The notes under the pieces were generated by a model. The model saw only the letters and a program-made list of their open reading frames with translations, had not been told where the DNA came from and made no database searches. Below are positions 1 through 10,556 of a stretch of DNA of 64,000 nucleotides, one piece after another. This DNA is from Bonia amplexicaulis (taxonomy: Eukaryota > Streptophyta > Magnoliopsida > Poales > Poaceae). Where the stretch lies: positions 12,805,412-12,869,411 of the forward strand of contig CM070737.1 of the NCBI GenBank assembly GCA_036346245.1, read 5' to 3'. A program made the position numbers and the translations under genes. The number at the start of each line of letters is the position of its first letter. The first letter of the stretch is position 1.

Positions 1-2498
1 CACAACCTCGGGTATCCGCAGGCCTACATGGAATGCCGAGCCCGAGTTGAAGGTACCTATTATTGCTGTGTATGGGTTTCTGTCCCACATACCAACTCCC
101 AAAGTAGGGTTCCACTCGAGTTTGAGCAGCTACTAAACCAGGGTTGATAGGTCAACACCAGTGATTGAGCGATCACTATGTCATTTACTTGGCCCAAGGG
201 TCTAGTCCTTATATTTTTCCACGAGGTACGCAACCTCCACCCTAGGGTAAAGTGGTGGGTGAAGACCGTCTCGCGGTTTTCCCACAACACTTTCACCCTC
301 AATTGTGCACGCCGACACTACCATCTTAGGGTACGGTGTCCCATACCACCCTACCCTAGCTCCGAGTTTTCTAAATCTACTGGCCTACGGCTATAACCTT
401 AGTAGTGTAAAGATTTTGCATGATGATATATATATCCTACAGTTATTCATACCGTAATTTAATTATTTCTAGAGCTATCAAGGAAATGGCTGCAAATTTA
501 ACATGTCATTTATCGGTGGTAGGAATTATCTAAATATCAAGTCATTCTAAACATTTTATTTTGCGCAAACTAACATTTCACAACTAGCAATAATGCAAAC
601 ATCATAAGTACATAATTTAAATGACATGGGATTTCAACATGATCAAGGACTTGTGACTTGCCTTGGTCTTGAATAGCTCGGTGACTTCGTAAATTGCGGT
701 TCCTTGGTCTTGTCTTTATGTCGTCGTCTCCGAAAAATCCGAAGCTAGCGCAAACACATAAAAACAACATAAGTCTGGCTTGATTCTAATCAACCAAGAA
801 AAATAAATCTATGAAAAAGAGTAAAAGAAATAAATATAAAAGAGAGGGGGTTTTTAGAATTTTTGGATTTTCTCTGGAGAAGAATTTAGTGGATTGGAGG
901 TCAAAAATGGGTTTAGGAGATCAAAATGAGCAAGGTGGTGAAATTTAGGTTTTTTTTGGGATTTTCTAGGATTTTCTTTGATTTTCTGGATTTTTGGAAA
1001 TTGATAAATCTCGAAAATCGGTGAACAGTAACAAGTCGGCCCGGTGCTACAGCGCAGCCCGGGCGAGAAGCGGGTCCACGCAGCCCATGCGGGAGCGGCC
1101 GGCGTGGGCGAACAGGCCGAGCGACACTACCACGACGCGCTACCACGCGGCTTGGATAGCCGACGCGTGGCTGAGCGGGCGGCGGAGATGAGGCGCGGTT
1201 GAGTGGCCGGGATCGGGCGGCTTTAGTTCACGTGGACGGCCAAGATTCAAAGCCGTCGGAGGGCTCAGATGAGATGGCAACGGTTGGCGCGGATGGCTGG
1301 AACGCGGCCACGTCGCCCGTGAGGTCGTCTTCTTCCTCCGGCCGCTACAGGGCCTTCGGGACAGGGCAATGGCGACGACGGCCATTTGGGCACGGGGAAG
1401 GTCGCCAGCGGCAACCGAGGGGATGGGTGGGTAGAGCTCGGATTAGGGGTTCCATTTTGGGGCCTTGGGAGCTGGGAGCATGGGCCGCGACAATCGGGGG
1501 CAGGAGAGAAGCTAGCGGCTTCCACGGTGGCTCCAGGGCTCACCGGCGGTTCTTTAGCTAGGTGGGGTGTGTTTTCGCGATCTGTGGGGCTCGAGGCTCA
1601 CATTGGTGGCGTTGGTTTCTACTGGGAGGCGTCCAGGAGAGTTGGCTACGGAGAGCTCCTTCGGTCGGCGCGATGAGCGTCGGCATTGAGGCTCCACAGA
1701 GGTTCTCCTGGCCAGAGAAGTTCATCAATGGGGTCAGCGGACAGCAAGGAAGCTTTGGGCCAAAGTAATTGAGGGATGGAGGAGAAAGGGAGAATAATTG
1801 CTCACGGGGGTCGTCGGCTCAGGGGATGGTGGCGACGGCGTCGGGAGCGATGGGGCTTCGATCGGGAGCTCCTGGAGACAAATGGAGGTGATAGGGAGCG
1901 AATGGAGGCGGTGGAGAGGCTTGAGAAGCACGGGAGAGCGAGAGAGCCGAGGGGAGTGGAAGTGAGCTTCAGCGGAGGAGGGAAAAGAGGAGAAAAAGGG
2001 ATGGGGGGCACGGATGAACAGCCGAGTGACGGGAGGGTTGTCTCGAGTGGCGCTTACGACGTGGGGTGGAGGGAGCAGGCGGCGATAGCCAAGCGGGGCG
2101 GGTGACCGAGCGACATGGGCGGAGGAGGAGAGTGGTGGTGGCGCAGGCGGGGCCAAGGGGAGGGACAGGACGACGCGTGCAGGGTGGCGTTGCGCGTCCG
2201 CAGGCGAACGGCGATCGTACGGGCGGTGGCGCGGCGATACCGTGGGCGGGCGTGAAACCGCGGGCGAGGTGCACTCGTGCACGGGCGCAGGCGGCAGGAG
2301 GAGGCGGGAAGAAGGAAAAGCGCTAGCGGAAAGGGGAAACGAAAAGAGAGAGAATGCGCCAAGGAGAGCGGGAAAACGGAAAGGCCAAAAAGGGAAAGCG
2401 TATTCCGTCGGGAATTTTTGAAAAAGGAAGGTTTTCAAAATTCACTCAAAAATCAAGAAAAATTCACAAATTTTTTTAAAATTTTATGGGGTGTTTCA
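1..2498 (+). mobile_element. Ty3/gypsy-type LTR, left end outside the window
   Basis: No intact gene is visible here. The stretch has the make-up of a long grass gypsy LTR: an AT-rich first half, a GC-rich middle (about 1040-2330) open in many frames on both strands with no recognisable protein, and an AT-rich tail ending in gggtgtttca near 2489-2498, close to the ...GGGTGTTACA ends common in grass gypsy LTRs. Positions 150-260 resemble 23210-23270 (the tacttggc..aagggtctagtccttat stretch), and 620-780 resembles 23670-23790, so a related LTR lies elsewhere in the window. The right end sits about 320 bp upstream of the AVT6 start codon. Orientation and the solo or paired state cannot be decided because the left end is missing. 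Confidence 0.5.
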
Positions 2499-2817
2499 AT
2501 ACCATTGATCGGAGAAGTGATGGTATACCTTTTTTAGCTTTATCGTTTTGAGATTCGTAATTCCACGGGCTCAACACAAAGCAGGGTCCTTCCTAGATCC
2601 TATGTAATTTTTCTTCCTTTCTCCCTCCCACAAGCACGCACCAATAATTAGGCTGTCGACCTCCGTTCACTTATCTGACTCAGCTCTTATCTCGCCAGTC
2701 GTCGACCTCCTGTCGTTTTCTCACCACGTTCACACGCTCTCGAGCCGCCGATTCCGAAGCCAACGCGCACCAAATTAACACACTTCTCTTCATCCTCTCC
2801 TGCTTATCATATCGACC
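2499..2817 (+). promoter_or_regulatory. proximal promoter and 5' leader of the AVT6-like gene
   Basis: This short gap lies between the gypsy LTR end and the AVT6-like start codon. The last 120 bases are C/T-rich (for example 2785-2805), as in many plant 5' leaders. I do not see a convincing TATA box. With the LTR so close, the native promoter is either very short or partly replaced by LTR sequence. The extent is inferred from position only. Confidence 0.35.
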
Positions 2818-5330
2818 ATGGTGTCCAAGAACTCGCGGGCCCCCGCTATGGCCGACGACGGGGCAGCGGAAGCGCTCCTGCTGCCGGAGTACGTCGCTGG
2901 AGACGCAGGGGTGCCCCCGGGCCGCGGCGGCGACGGCGCGGCGTCAGTGCTCGGCGCGGTGTTCAACGTGTCGACGAGCGTGGTGGGCGCCGGGATCATG
3001 TCTATCCCGGCGGCCATGCGGGTGCTCGGCGTGGCCCCCGCGGTGGCGCTCATCGTGGGCGTCGCGCTCCTGGCCAACGCCGGCGTGGACTTCATGCTCC
3101 GGTACACCCGCGCCCGGCCGTCGTACGCGGCGTTGATGGGCGACGCGTTCGGCCGCGCCGGGGCCGCGCTGCTCAACGTCTTCGTCGCCTTCAATACCAT
3201 CGGGACCCTCACCATCTACCTCATCATCATTGGTAAAGTCCCCACAACCACAACTGAGCTGGCGCGCAAGCCGCACCAGTCTAGAGAACGGACAATTCGT
3301 ACCGTTCGCTCGCTTGGCACGTGTGTGTTAGTGCGATGTGACGAGTGATATCCTAGGATTGGGAGAGTGTTGCTGCAGGGGACGTGATGTCCGGCACGAC
3401 GAACGGCGGGAAGGCGCACGCCGGGGTGCTGCCGGAGTGGTTCGGGCAGCGCTGGTGGACCGGCCGGGAGGTGGTGCTGGTGGCAGCCGCGGTGATTATC
3501 CTTCCTCTTGTGCTTCGGAAGCGTGTCGGTACGTAAGCCTGTATCACTGTATGCCCTGATGCTCGAACCGAAGAAATCCAGTGCCCGAACTAGAATAATT
3601 TTCTATCGGGGAAAAGATTTGGAGATAAGAGGAACACCCTAGAGCATGAACTGAGACCCTAACTAGTTGTAATCTTATCTTACTGTTTTGCCAAAAAAAA
3701 GCGGGTGCTTTTCTCGTCCTTTTCAGTCATTTGGTCTAAGATCTGAGCCATGTGCTGCATCTTAGGTTTTGTCATGGTGGTTCGCCCAATGAGGGACGAT
3801 TGTTTCCCAGTTTCCAGAGTGAGAGGATTGTACAGCCAGTAGAGTTCCAATCGCAAAACAAGACAAATGTCATCTTCTTTTCGGTGTTTAAAAATTGTTT
3901 TTGATTTTCTTAAGTAACTAGCTTTTACATAGAATATTTTTTCAAGCAGAATCTATAAGTGATTATAATACACACTGTAGCGATTTCATTTACATCAACC
4001 GAAACAACACGCAAGTTTCTCTTATTCCGTGCGTTATCTCACGAACAATCCAAAAATCATAAACCGCAGTTTAAAAGAACATGCTCAAACATTGTTCAAA
4101 ACAGATTCATAGAGATCGATCTCACCCTAAAAAGAACTTTTGAAAGGCGTTCCTAAAGTTGTTAATTAATTTTACAAGGTTTATGTTTACCCTACCATCC
4201 TAATTAAAAAATGACATCATTTCAATAGCATAACCGCATAAGCGCAACTGGTAGAAAAATTGTTTTGTGTTTGCCTATCCATTACATATTCATTCACAAA
4301 CTTGGTACAACATGCAGATTCACTGAGGTTCACATCGGCCGTGTCCATCCTACTGGCGGTGGTGTTCATGCTCATCAGCCTAGGCATCGCGGTCTACGCT
4401 CTCTTCACCGGCACGGCGAAGATGCCGCGGATGCTCCCGGACTTCTCCCGCCTCTCCTCCCCGTTCGAGCTCTTCACCGCCGTCCCCGTGATCGTCATCG
4501 CCTTCACCTTCCACTTCAACGGTATCACATCGTGCCATAATAGTAGTAACATGTCCGTATATGCATGCGCCGCGCGTGTGATCACTCAATATCTGCATGC
4601 ATGCTGGCATGTGGCTTGCTCGATGCAGTGCATCCTATCCGCGCGGAGCTGAGCAAGACGTCAGGCATGAAGGCGGCCGTGCGCATCTCCCTCGTGCTCT
4701 GCGCCGTCATCTACGCGGCGGTAGGCTTCTTGGGTTTCCTCCTTTTCGGGGACGCCACCATGGCCGACGTGCTCGCCAACTTCGACCGCAGCTCCGGGGC
4801 CGGCGTCCCGCAGGCGCTCAACGACGCGGCGCGCCTCAGCTACGCGCTGCACCTCGTGCTCGTCTTCCCGCTCCTCCTCTTCTCGCTCCGGGTCAACGTC
4901 GACGAGCTCCTCTTCCCGAGCCGGCGCCCGCTGGCCACGGACACGCGCCGGTTCGTGTCCCTCACGGCCGTGCTCATGGCGGTGCTCTACGCTCTCGCCA
5001 TCGCCATCCCCAGCATCTGGACGCTCTTCGAGTACTGCGGGTCGACGTTCGCGGTCTGCATCTCGTTGATCTTCCCTGGCGCCATTGTTCTCAGGTGCGC
5101 CGTTAATTGCTTTTTTGCTTGTACAAGAAACTTTGAGAAATCACGTTTCCTTGAATCCAACACCTGGACATTTTTGCAGGGATGTTCACGGAATAGCAGA
5201 GCGGAAGGACAAGGCATTGGCGGCGACGATGATTACTCTGGCTGTCATCACGAGCAGCATCGCCATTGCCTCCAACGTCATGAGCTCCATCAGCGGCGAA
5301 GTCAAAGGGCCTCGATCATGTCGTAGCTAG
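2818..5330 (+). CDS. AVT6: AVT6-type amino acid transporter (AAAP family), five exons
   Basis: Exons: 2818-3232, 3379-3528, 4318-4521, 4629-5094, 5180-5330. All introns are GT-AG and the phases join cleanly to give 461 aa, the usual length for AVT6A-D proteins. The protein is hydrophobic with about 11 expected membrane segments. Family signatures are visible: the first helix with SVVGAGIMSIPAAMRVLG, then YLIIIGDVMSG across the first splice, PRMLPDFSRL, FHFNVHPI across the third splice, and GFLLFGDATMADVLANFD in exon 4. Arabidopsis AVT6 proteins are vacuolar or endomembrane carriers that export amino acids to the cytosol; transport here is inferred from the family. The N terminus is acidic and Gly/Ala-rich. 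The ATG at 2818 gives the longest open start; one at 2848 is a possible alternative. Exons are GC-rich and introns AT-rich. Intron 2 (3529-4317) carries a MITE. The exact AVT6 subtype is not resolved. Confidence 0.93.
3880..4090 (-). mobile_element. MITE (GGGCCTGTTT family) inside intron 2 of the AVT6-like gene
   Basis: This is a reverse-orientation, diverged copy of the element best seen at 40418-40658. Shared blocks include agtaactag.ttttac, ttcaagcagaatct, gatttcatttacatc and the cataaaccgcag block. It has no coding capacity. It lies inside the 789-nt intron 2, well away from both splice sites, so it should be spliced out. Confidence 0.6.
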
Positions 5331-5580
5331 CAAGTAAAGGTTTAGATCAATCAAAATGTTGTAATTGTTTGTAGACCAACAACAAGATTGCTGCCCATGT
5401 AACGTTCCGCTGCTTTAGGTTCCGATCGTATAGAGAGAGATTGCTTGGCTCATGAGGTGCCAGGCGCCATGTTGTATGGCTGTGTAAGTTAGTTGCCGCC
5501 GGCCATTGTTGTGTACTATTGGTGATACATTAGTTACCTGTGTATAATATTGAATAAAGTGAACTTTCATCAAAAGCAGA
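5331..5580 (+). terminator. 3' UTR with poly(A) signal of the AVT6-like gene
   Basis: An AATAAA hexamer lies at 5553-5558, about 225 bp after the stop codon, preceded by a T/G-rich stretch (5505-5550). This is a normal arrangement for a plant poly(A) region. The cleavage site is not determined. Confidence 0.5.
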
Positions 5581-6794
5581 TTCGACAAAGTTTTGCTAAG
5601 AATCTAGTATTTTCGAGTACATTTTCTTGCGTGCCCACGAGGCACACGTGGAGATTGGAGAAAGGACATGAAAGAGGTTAAGCGCATGGAGCAGCCCATG
5701 TCAGGTAGGCTGGGCCTGTTCCGTCACGCTAAAGCCCGGGCCCATCTTCAAAAGAGACTATTGCAAGGGCCCGCAGGTTACCACCCTTCCGGCTCCATGA
5801 GAAGCACGTCTCTGGAGTCTGGAATCCAGGCCAAAAAGGCTGCTTTCCTCTGGTCTTTGGTCAACGTTCTCTTCGAGTCATCCAAAGCAGCAGCTGCTAA
5901 ACCCGACCTGTAATGCCTTTTATATTGCCTTAAGTCGCAGTACTAATCGGCTATTAAATGATAATTTGTTCGTTAGCATCAGCCATCTTTCCATGCTGCA
6001 ACTACGACGGAGCGGTTAGCTGTTGTATCACATAAAGATGGGAGCACGCAACGGGAGTTGTTTTATGCGTCCATCGACTTCAAGCAAATGGACCGGCCCG
6101 CTCGGTTAAGCCAAAAAATAATAGTTTATAGTTAAAATTATACTGTAGTTGGTTGAAATTAAACTGTAACTGAAGATGACTTATTTGACTAATTAAATTT
6201 AAAAAATTTAAAAATAGAAAAATATATTAGATCATTATGGACAATGCAAATAAATACGGAAAAAAGAACCGACAAAAAAGCTCAAAAAGTCAAAAGTTCA
6301 GAAAAAGATAAAATTTATAAATAATAAAAAATAAGTCAGAAGCCAGAAGTTTAATCCGAAATGAGTGGGACCAAAAGTGGCTCCAAATAGTGAAAAAAGG
6401 CACGAGTGGCTCCAAACGAAAACATCCAATCCAACAAAGTTGCAGTGTGGATTAGTTCTACCGGTTCATGATGTCTATAGACAATCCGTTATGTAATTTG
6501 CACCGTAAAACCAAATCATATCTGCGCTCGGCTTGACATGTATGTTTAAGGCTTCCTCTTGAAAAAACAAGTCTGAGCTCATTTGAAATACGGATATTCT
6601 ATAGGAAATTTAGGTGAAACAAAACAAAACAAAACACCTATGTTTCGCTAAATATTTGGTTTTCTAGGAAATTTATGCGAGAGTACAATATTTCGAAAAG
6701 AGAGCCTAAACTCGTTGACCAAAACCGCTTAAACCCAATTTCTGCGACTATCTAAATCCTTTCCCATGTGGGGCCAGGGACCATCCGCCGTGAG
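5581..6794. other. intergenic region containing one MITE
   Basis: No gene is recognised. An 81-codon open frame at 5668-5913 has no family signature. Positions about 6104-6361 form an AT-rich MITE whose sequence (tttaaaaatagaaaaatat, acggaaaaaagaacc, aagtcagaagccagaag) recurs at 58713-58952. The remaining sequence up to the hAT element shows nothing else I can name. Confidence 0.5.
6104..6361 (+). mobile_element. hAT-like MITE, copy 1 of 2
   Basis: This non-coding AT-rich block is homologous over about 240 bp to 58713-58952. Both begin with cggttaag/cggttaggc and share a block around acggaaaaaagaacc. The entry-side motif resembles grass hAT MITEs that start with a gtgccgtt(t/c)ggttaggct terminus. 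I could not fix target duplications. Confidence 0.55.
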
Positions 6795-6804
6795 TAGGGA
6801 TGGT

Positions 6805-6854
6805 AAGTAACTGTAGAGAACTATGTCTTTGATCAAGAAATTGCTAGGAAAGCT
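6805..6854 (+). repeat. 50-bp internal transposase fragment copied to the 5' end
   Basis: This 50-bp stretch is identical to 7443-7492, which is coding sequence of the hAT transposase just after the BED finger. It follows directly on the Ac-like terminal motif at 6795-6803. It looks like filler DNA copied from inside the element during abortive gap repair. Confidence 0.85.
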
Positions 6855-7082
6855 TGGCCATTGGTGTGGATCAGCTGCTACTGCTACTGCATTTTCATTT
6901 GTGGTTAGGGATAGCATCATAAAGTTTGAAATTGTAGCAACATTTAGTTTGTATGTAAGAGAGTTGTTTGTGAGCTCTCATTTTCGTTTGTGGCTAATGT
7001 ATTTGTAATCCAAACATAGTATTTGTGTTCAAGTATCATATTTGTTACTTTGTGAGTTCTCATGTTTGTGTTTAACTTTTAG

Positions 7083-9359
7083 ATGGCAACTCCGGGAAAT
7101 AGTAGCCAACATGGGCCATCTTCTCAAGGCTCAATACTCCGTGATCAGCAAGTAGGATCTGAGTCTGCACCTCAAGTTGAAGAACATGTCGACAATGCAC
7201 AAGCAGAAGAGGAAGACTCTCGTGGTATGAAGAGAAAACTCACTTCACCCGTTTGGAACGAATTTACAAGATTAAAAGTTAATGGTGCTTGGAAGGCAAA
7301 GTGTATTTGGTGCAATAAATACCTTTCGTGTAAACGAAGAATGGCACTAAACATCTGCATGAACATCTAAAGGTTTGCATCTATCGGAAGAGAGAAGGAA
7401 AGGTACAAACCAGTTTGAGGTATGGATCTTCTGAGCATGGACAAGTAACTGTAGAGAACTATGTCTTTGATCAAGAAATTGCTAGGAAAGCTCTCTATTC
7501 CATGATTATTCTGCATGAGTACCCATTGTCCATTGTTGATCATCATGGCTTTCGTTCATTTGTTAGTGCACTACAACCTTTATTTAAAATGGTCACTCGA
7601 AATACTATTAGAAAGGATATCTTGGATTATTATGATTCAGAGAGAAAGAGAGCTCTTAGTTACTTGGATAAAAGCAGTTGTCGTGTTGCTGTTACAACTG
7701 ATCTTTGGACAGCTGATAATCAAAAGAGAGGATACATGGCAGTGACAGGACATTTTATTGATGACTCTTGGAAGCTCAGAAGTTGCATTTTGAGGTGATT
7801 GCTATGCTGAATACTATTATTCAAATATATGTGTATTCAAATACTCTTTGGACAGCTGATACTCTTATTGCTATATTCAAATACTAATTGTTTTGCTATG
7901 CTGAACCATGTAGGTTTATATATGTGCCATGCCCACATACATCAGAAGTTATTTGTGAAGCATTACATAAAAGCCTGCAGAGTTGGAATCTTGATTGTAA
8001 GCTTTCTACTTTGACTATGGATAACTGCTCAACGAATGATAAATTAGTTGAAGCAATAGAGACGAAAGTTGGTACATCTAATCTTTTATTGGGTGGAAAG
8101 TTGCTACATATGCGCTGTTGTGCACATATTCTTAACTTAATTGTGAAAGATGGCTTGAGTGTCATGGAGCATGGCATCAAAAGAGTTCGTGATGATGTTT
8201 CTTATTGGACAGCTACACCAAAGAGGTACGAAAAATTTGTGAAAGCAGCTCGGTTTGTTAAGGTTGAAATAACTAAAAAGATTGGTCTTGATTGCAAAAC
8301 TAGATGGAATTCAACCTATGTTATGCTTAGTACTGCTATTCCCTATAAGAAAGTCTTTGAAAGGTTGAAGCAAATTGATATGCAGTTTAATTGTGCGCCA
8401 ACTACTGCTGATTGGAATTTTGCCTCAATTGTTTGTGAAAAATTAAGCATCTTCTATGAGTTCACTAATATGTTTTCTGGAACTAAATACGTAACAAGCA
8501 ACATCTTCTTCCCAAAGATATGTGAGGTCAAAATGCATATGAATAAATGGTTAGGATGTGGAGATCTAATAATTGAGGCTATGTCTATTGAGATGATAAA
8601 GAAGTTTGACAAATATTGGTCTGATATTCATGGTTTGATGGCTATTGCTGTTATTCTTGATCCACGTGGAAAAATGACAATGTTACAAGCATGCTATATT
8701 GCCCTCTTTGGTGAAGAAAACTCCGAAGAAAAGGTTACATAGAGTTATAATTGCTTGTGTGAATTGATGAATGAGTACCAAGTGCATAGTGAACAAGAGG
8801 GTATGGCTACATCATCTACTACTACTGCTCCAATTGGTGCTAATGAGGTGCTTTCTATATTTAAAACATTAGCTGCTAGTAAGAAAAATATTGGTGTGGT
8901 GAAGACCAAAAGTGAGTTGGATCGTTATTTGGAAGAAGAAACTCTTCCTTGCACAGATGAGGAATTTGATATATTAGGTTGGTGGAAGGTAGCTGGGACA
9001 CGTTATCCTACATTGCGTATGATTGCCCGTGATATCTTGGCTATTCCAATAACAACAGTAGCTTCTGAATTAGCTTTTAGCACTAGTGGAAGAGTGCTAA
9101 GTGAACATCGCAGTCGTCTCACTCCAGCTATATTGGAGGCATTGATGTGCTCACAAAGCTGGCTTCGAAATGACCTTAAAGGTATGCAACTAGTGATTTA
9201 AATATTTCCAAATTTATGTGTGATTCGAAGCTAGTGATGTAAATGTAATGCAATATTTACTTCTTAGGTGAAGGAGTTGAAGCTTTATGGACATGCCTTG
9301 AAGACATTGAAGAGGAGGTTAAAGATTGTTGTTCAATCTCAATTGTCGACTCTGATTAG
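7083..9359 (+). pseudogene. hAT transposase (BED finger, RNase H-like core, hAT dimerisation domain), frameshifted and with a nonsense codon
   Basis: Predicted exon blocks: 7083-7794, 7914-9181 and 9268-9359, with introns 7795-7913 and 9182-9267 (both GT-AG and in phase); an acceptor ag directly precedes the ATG at 7083, suggesting a 5' UTR intron. Order: BED zinc finger (CIWC at about 7311-7322, then the HLHEH region at about 7351-7365), transposase core, RW-type segment (CKTRWNSTY), and C-terminal hAT dimerisation domain ending in SWLRND. All three catalytic acids of the hAT family are visible: D in TTDLW, D in TMDN and E in ASELAFS. Two lesions break it: a frameshift inside the BED finger between about 7330 and 7345, and an in-frame TAG at 8740-8742 shortly before the dimerisation domain. 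No full-length transposase can be made. Confidence 0.9.
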
Positions 9360-9557
9360 CAAACTATTTACTAGACATGTGACATGTCTTTCATCTATTT
9401 GTTGAACTGTTGAAATTGAACTATTTTCGTATGTTCCACTCTTGTTGTAAACTTAATTTATTTATGTGTGAGGAACTATGTTAAATTGTATTTCCATTGT
9501 AGTTGTTGAATGTGTGAATTTGTGATGCATTGGTGATGTTTGAATGTGATGTACTCT

Positions 9558-9690
9558 GTTCGCGGGCGACGGGTACCCGCGGGCGACGGGTATGGACGAG
9601 GTTTTTTACCCGTGGTCCTTCGCGGGTATACATGCGCAGAATCGAGATCGCGGTGCAGGTATGGGCGAGCACTACCCGCACCGCCGCACC
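9558..9690. repeat. GC-rich subterminal repeats of the hAT element
   Basis: Short motifs of the type cgggcgacgggta, tacccgcggg, ttacccgtgg and cgcgggtata recur in both orientations over about 130 bp in an otherwise AT-rich element. In Ac-like elements such subterminal motifs bind the BED finger of the transposase. Function here is inferred. Confidence 0.6.
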
Positions 9691-9956
9691 CGATTACCAC
9701 TCAGCCAAATCACGAGGGCATGACAAATAAACACCTCCGTTTCATTTTGCTTCTTTCAATTCATAGTCCACATCCACGCCAGCTTCAGCTTCCCTTCCCG
9801 TCCCCGTCAAGAGAGTGCAAACAACCAGATTTTTGCAAAACCCCTTCGCTAATGACGGCACCAACGGCGTAATTATTGCTTGCCTCCTCGGGGGAGCCAA
9901 AACCCTAACTGCCCTCTCGCCCGCGACCTCCAGCTATGTACCTGGCGGGGGCTATG

Positions 9957-10016
9957 GCGGCGGCGGCGCCTGCACCAACGCAGCAGGCGGCGGCGGCGCC
10001 TGCACCAACGCAGCAG
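9957..10016 (+). repeat. 30-bp tandem duplication in TOL exon 1
   Basis: Two exact 30-bp units (9957-9986 and 9987-10016) each encode AAAAPAPTQQ directly after the ATG at 9954. The unit is a multiple of three, so the duplication alone keeps the frame. Confidence 0.9.
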
Positions 10017-10445
10017 GCGGCGGCGCGGGTGGAGAAGGCGACAAGCCACCTCCTCATGGGGCCGACTGGGCCATCAACCTCGAAACATGTGACATCCTCA
10101 ACGCTGACGTCTGGTGATCGCACTGACTCCCTCCTTTCCTCACGCCTTATCCCTCTTTGCCCACGCTTTGTTTCGGTTCCTGCATGCGGAATTAGGTTTG
10201 GTGTATGGAAATTTTTGGTCTTTGCTTAGGCTTTAGTGGGTGTTGGGCTGTTGGCTGGCTCAATTGCTTTTCGTTTTGGCCGAAATTTTGGTCGATTTTG
10301 GCATTAGGATAAGAGGATGCCGTTACCGAATGCATATTTCAACCAGAAGTCCAGAACCAGGATGGTCTCTAGGCCAGCCTTGGTGTAGGATCGAATGCAT
10401 TTTTTTTTGTGGTGAACCGGATGAAATTTAACTTTTAACCTTTAG

Positions 10446-10556
10446 CATGAGCTCGGTTTTGCCCTCTCCCAAGCTGTTGCTGAAAGCCCTTTTGATCGTG
10501 AACTGCACTTGCATACGGTGGATGGCTGTCACTCTGCTCTGAAGAAAGCAAACAAA
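10446..10556 (+). other. possible 37-codon extra exon in TOL intron 1
   Basis: A 111-nt block is open throughout (beginning HELGFALSQAVAESPFDRE), is preceded by tttag and followed by gtgaga, and is exactly 37 codons. It does not match any VHS segment I recognise. It may be an alternative exon, a captured exon fragment or chance. The codon use is coding-like. Confidence 0.35.

Larger units (their letters stand above)
6795..9700 (+). mobile_element. defective Ac-like hAT DNA transposon
   Basis: The block holds a BED zinc finger plus hAT transposase gene, broken in two places, followed by a GC-rich subterminal region at 9558-9690 packed with short direct and inverted copies of acgggta/tacccg, as at Ac/Tam3-type hAT ends. 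TAGGGATGG at 6795-6803 matches the start of Ac-type terminal repeats. The expected inverted partner at the right end is weak (ttaccac at 9694-9700) and I could not find an 8-bp target duplication, so both boundaries are approximate. The left subterminal DNA appears to have been replaced by an internal fragment. The element ends just upstream of the TOL pseudogene leader. Confidence 0.7.

Noticed and set aside
1199..2438. Overlapping open frames of 60-234 codons on both strands
   Set aside because: All are low-complexity Pro/Arg/Ser/Gly translations of GC-rich LTR-like DNA, with no family signature and no splice support.
5668..5913. 81-codon open frame downstream of AVT6
   Set aside because: No recognisable motif and no leader or splice signals; length is expected by chance at this composition.
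9691..9706. Right terminal repeat of the Ac-like hAT element
   Set aside because: Only about six bases pair with the left motif and no target duplication was found, so the boundary is left approximate.
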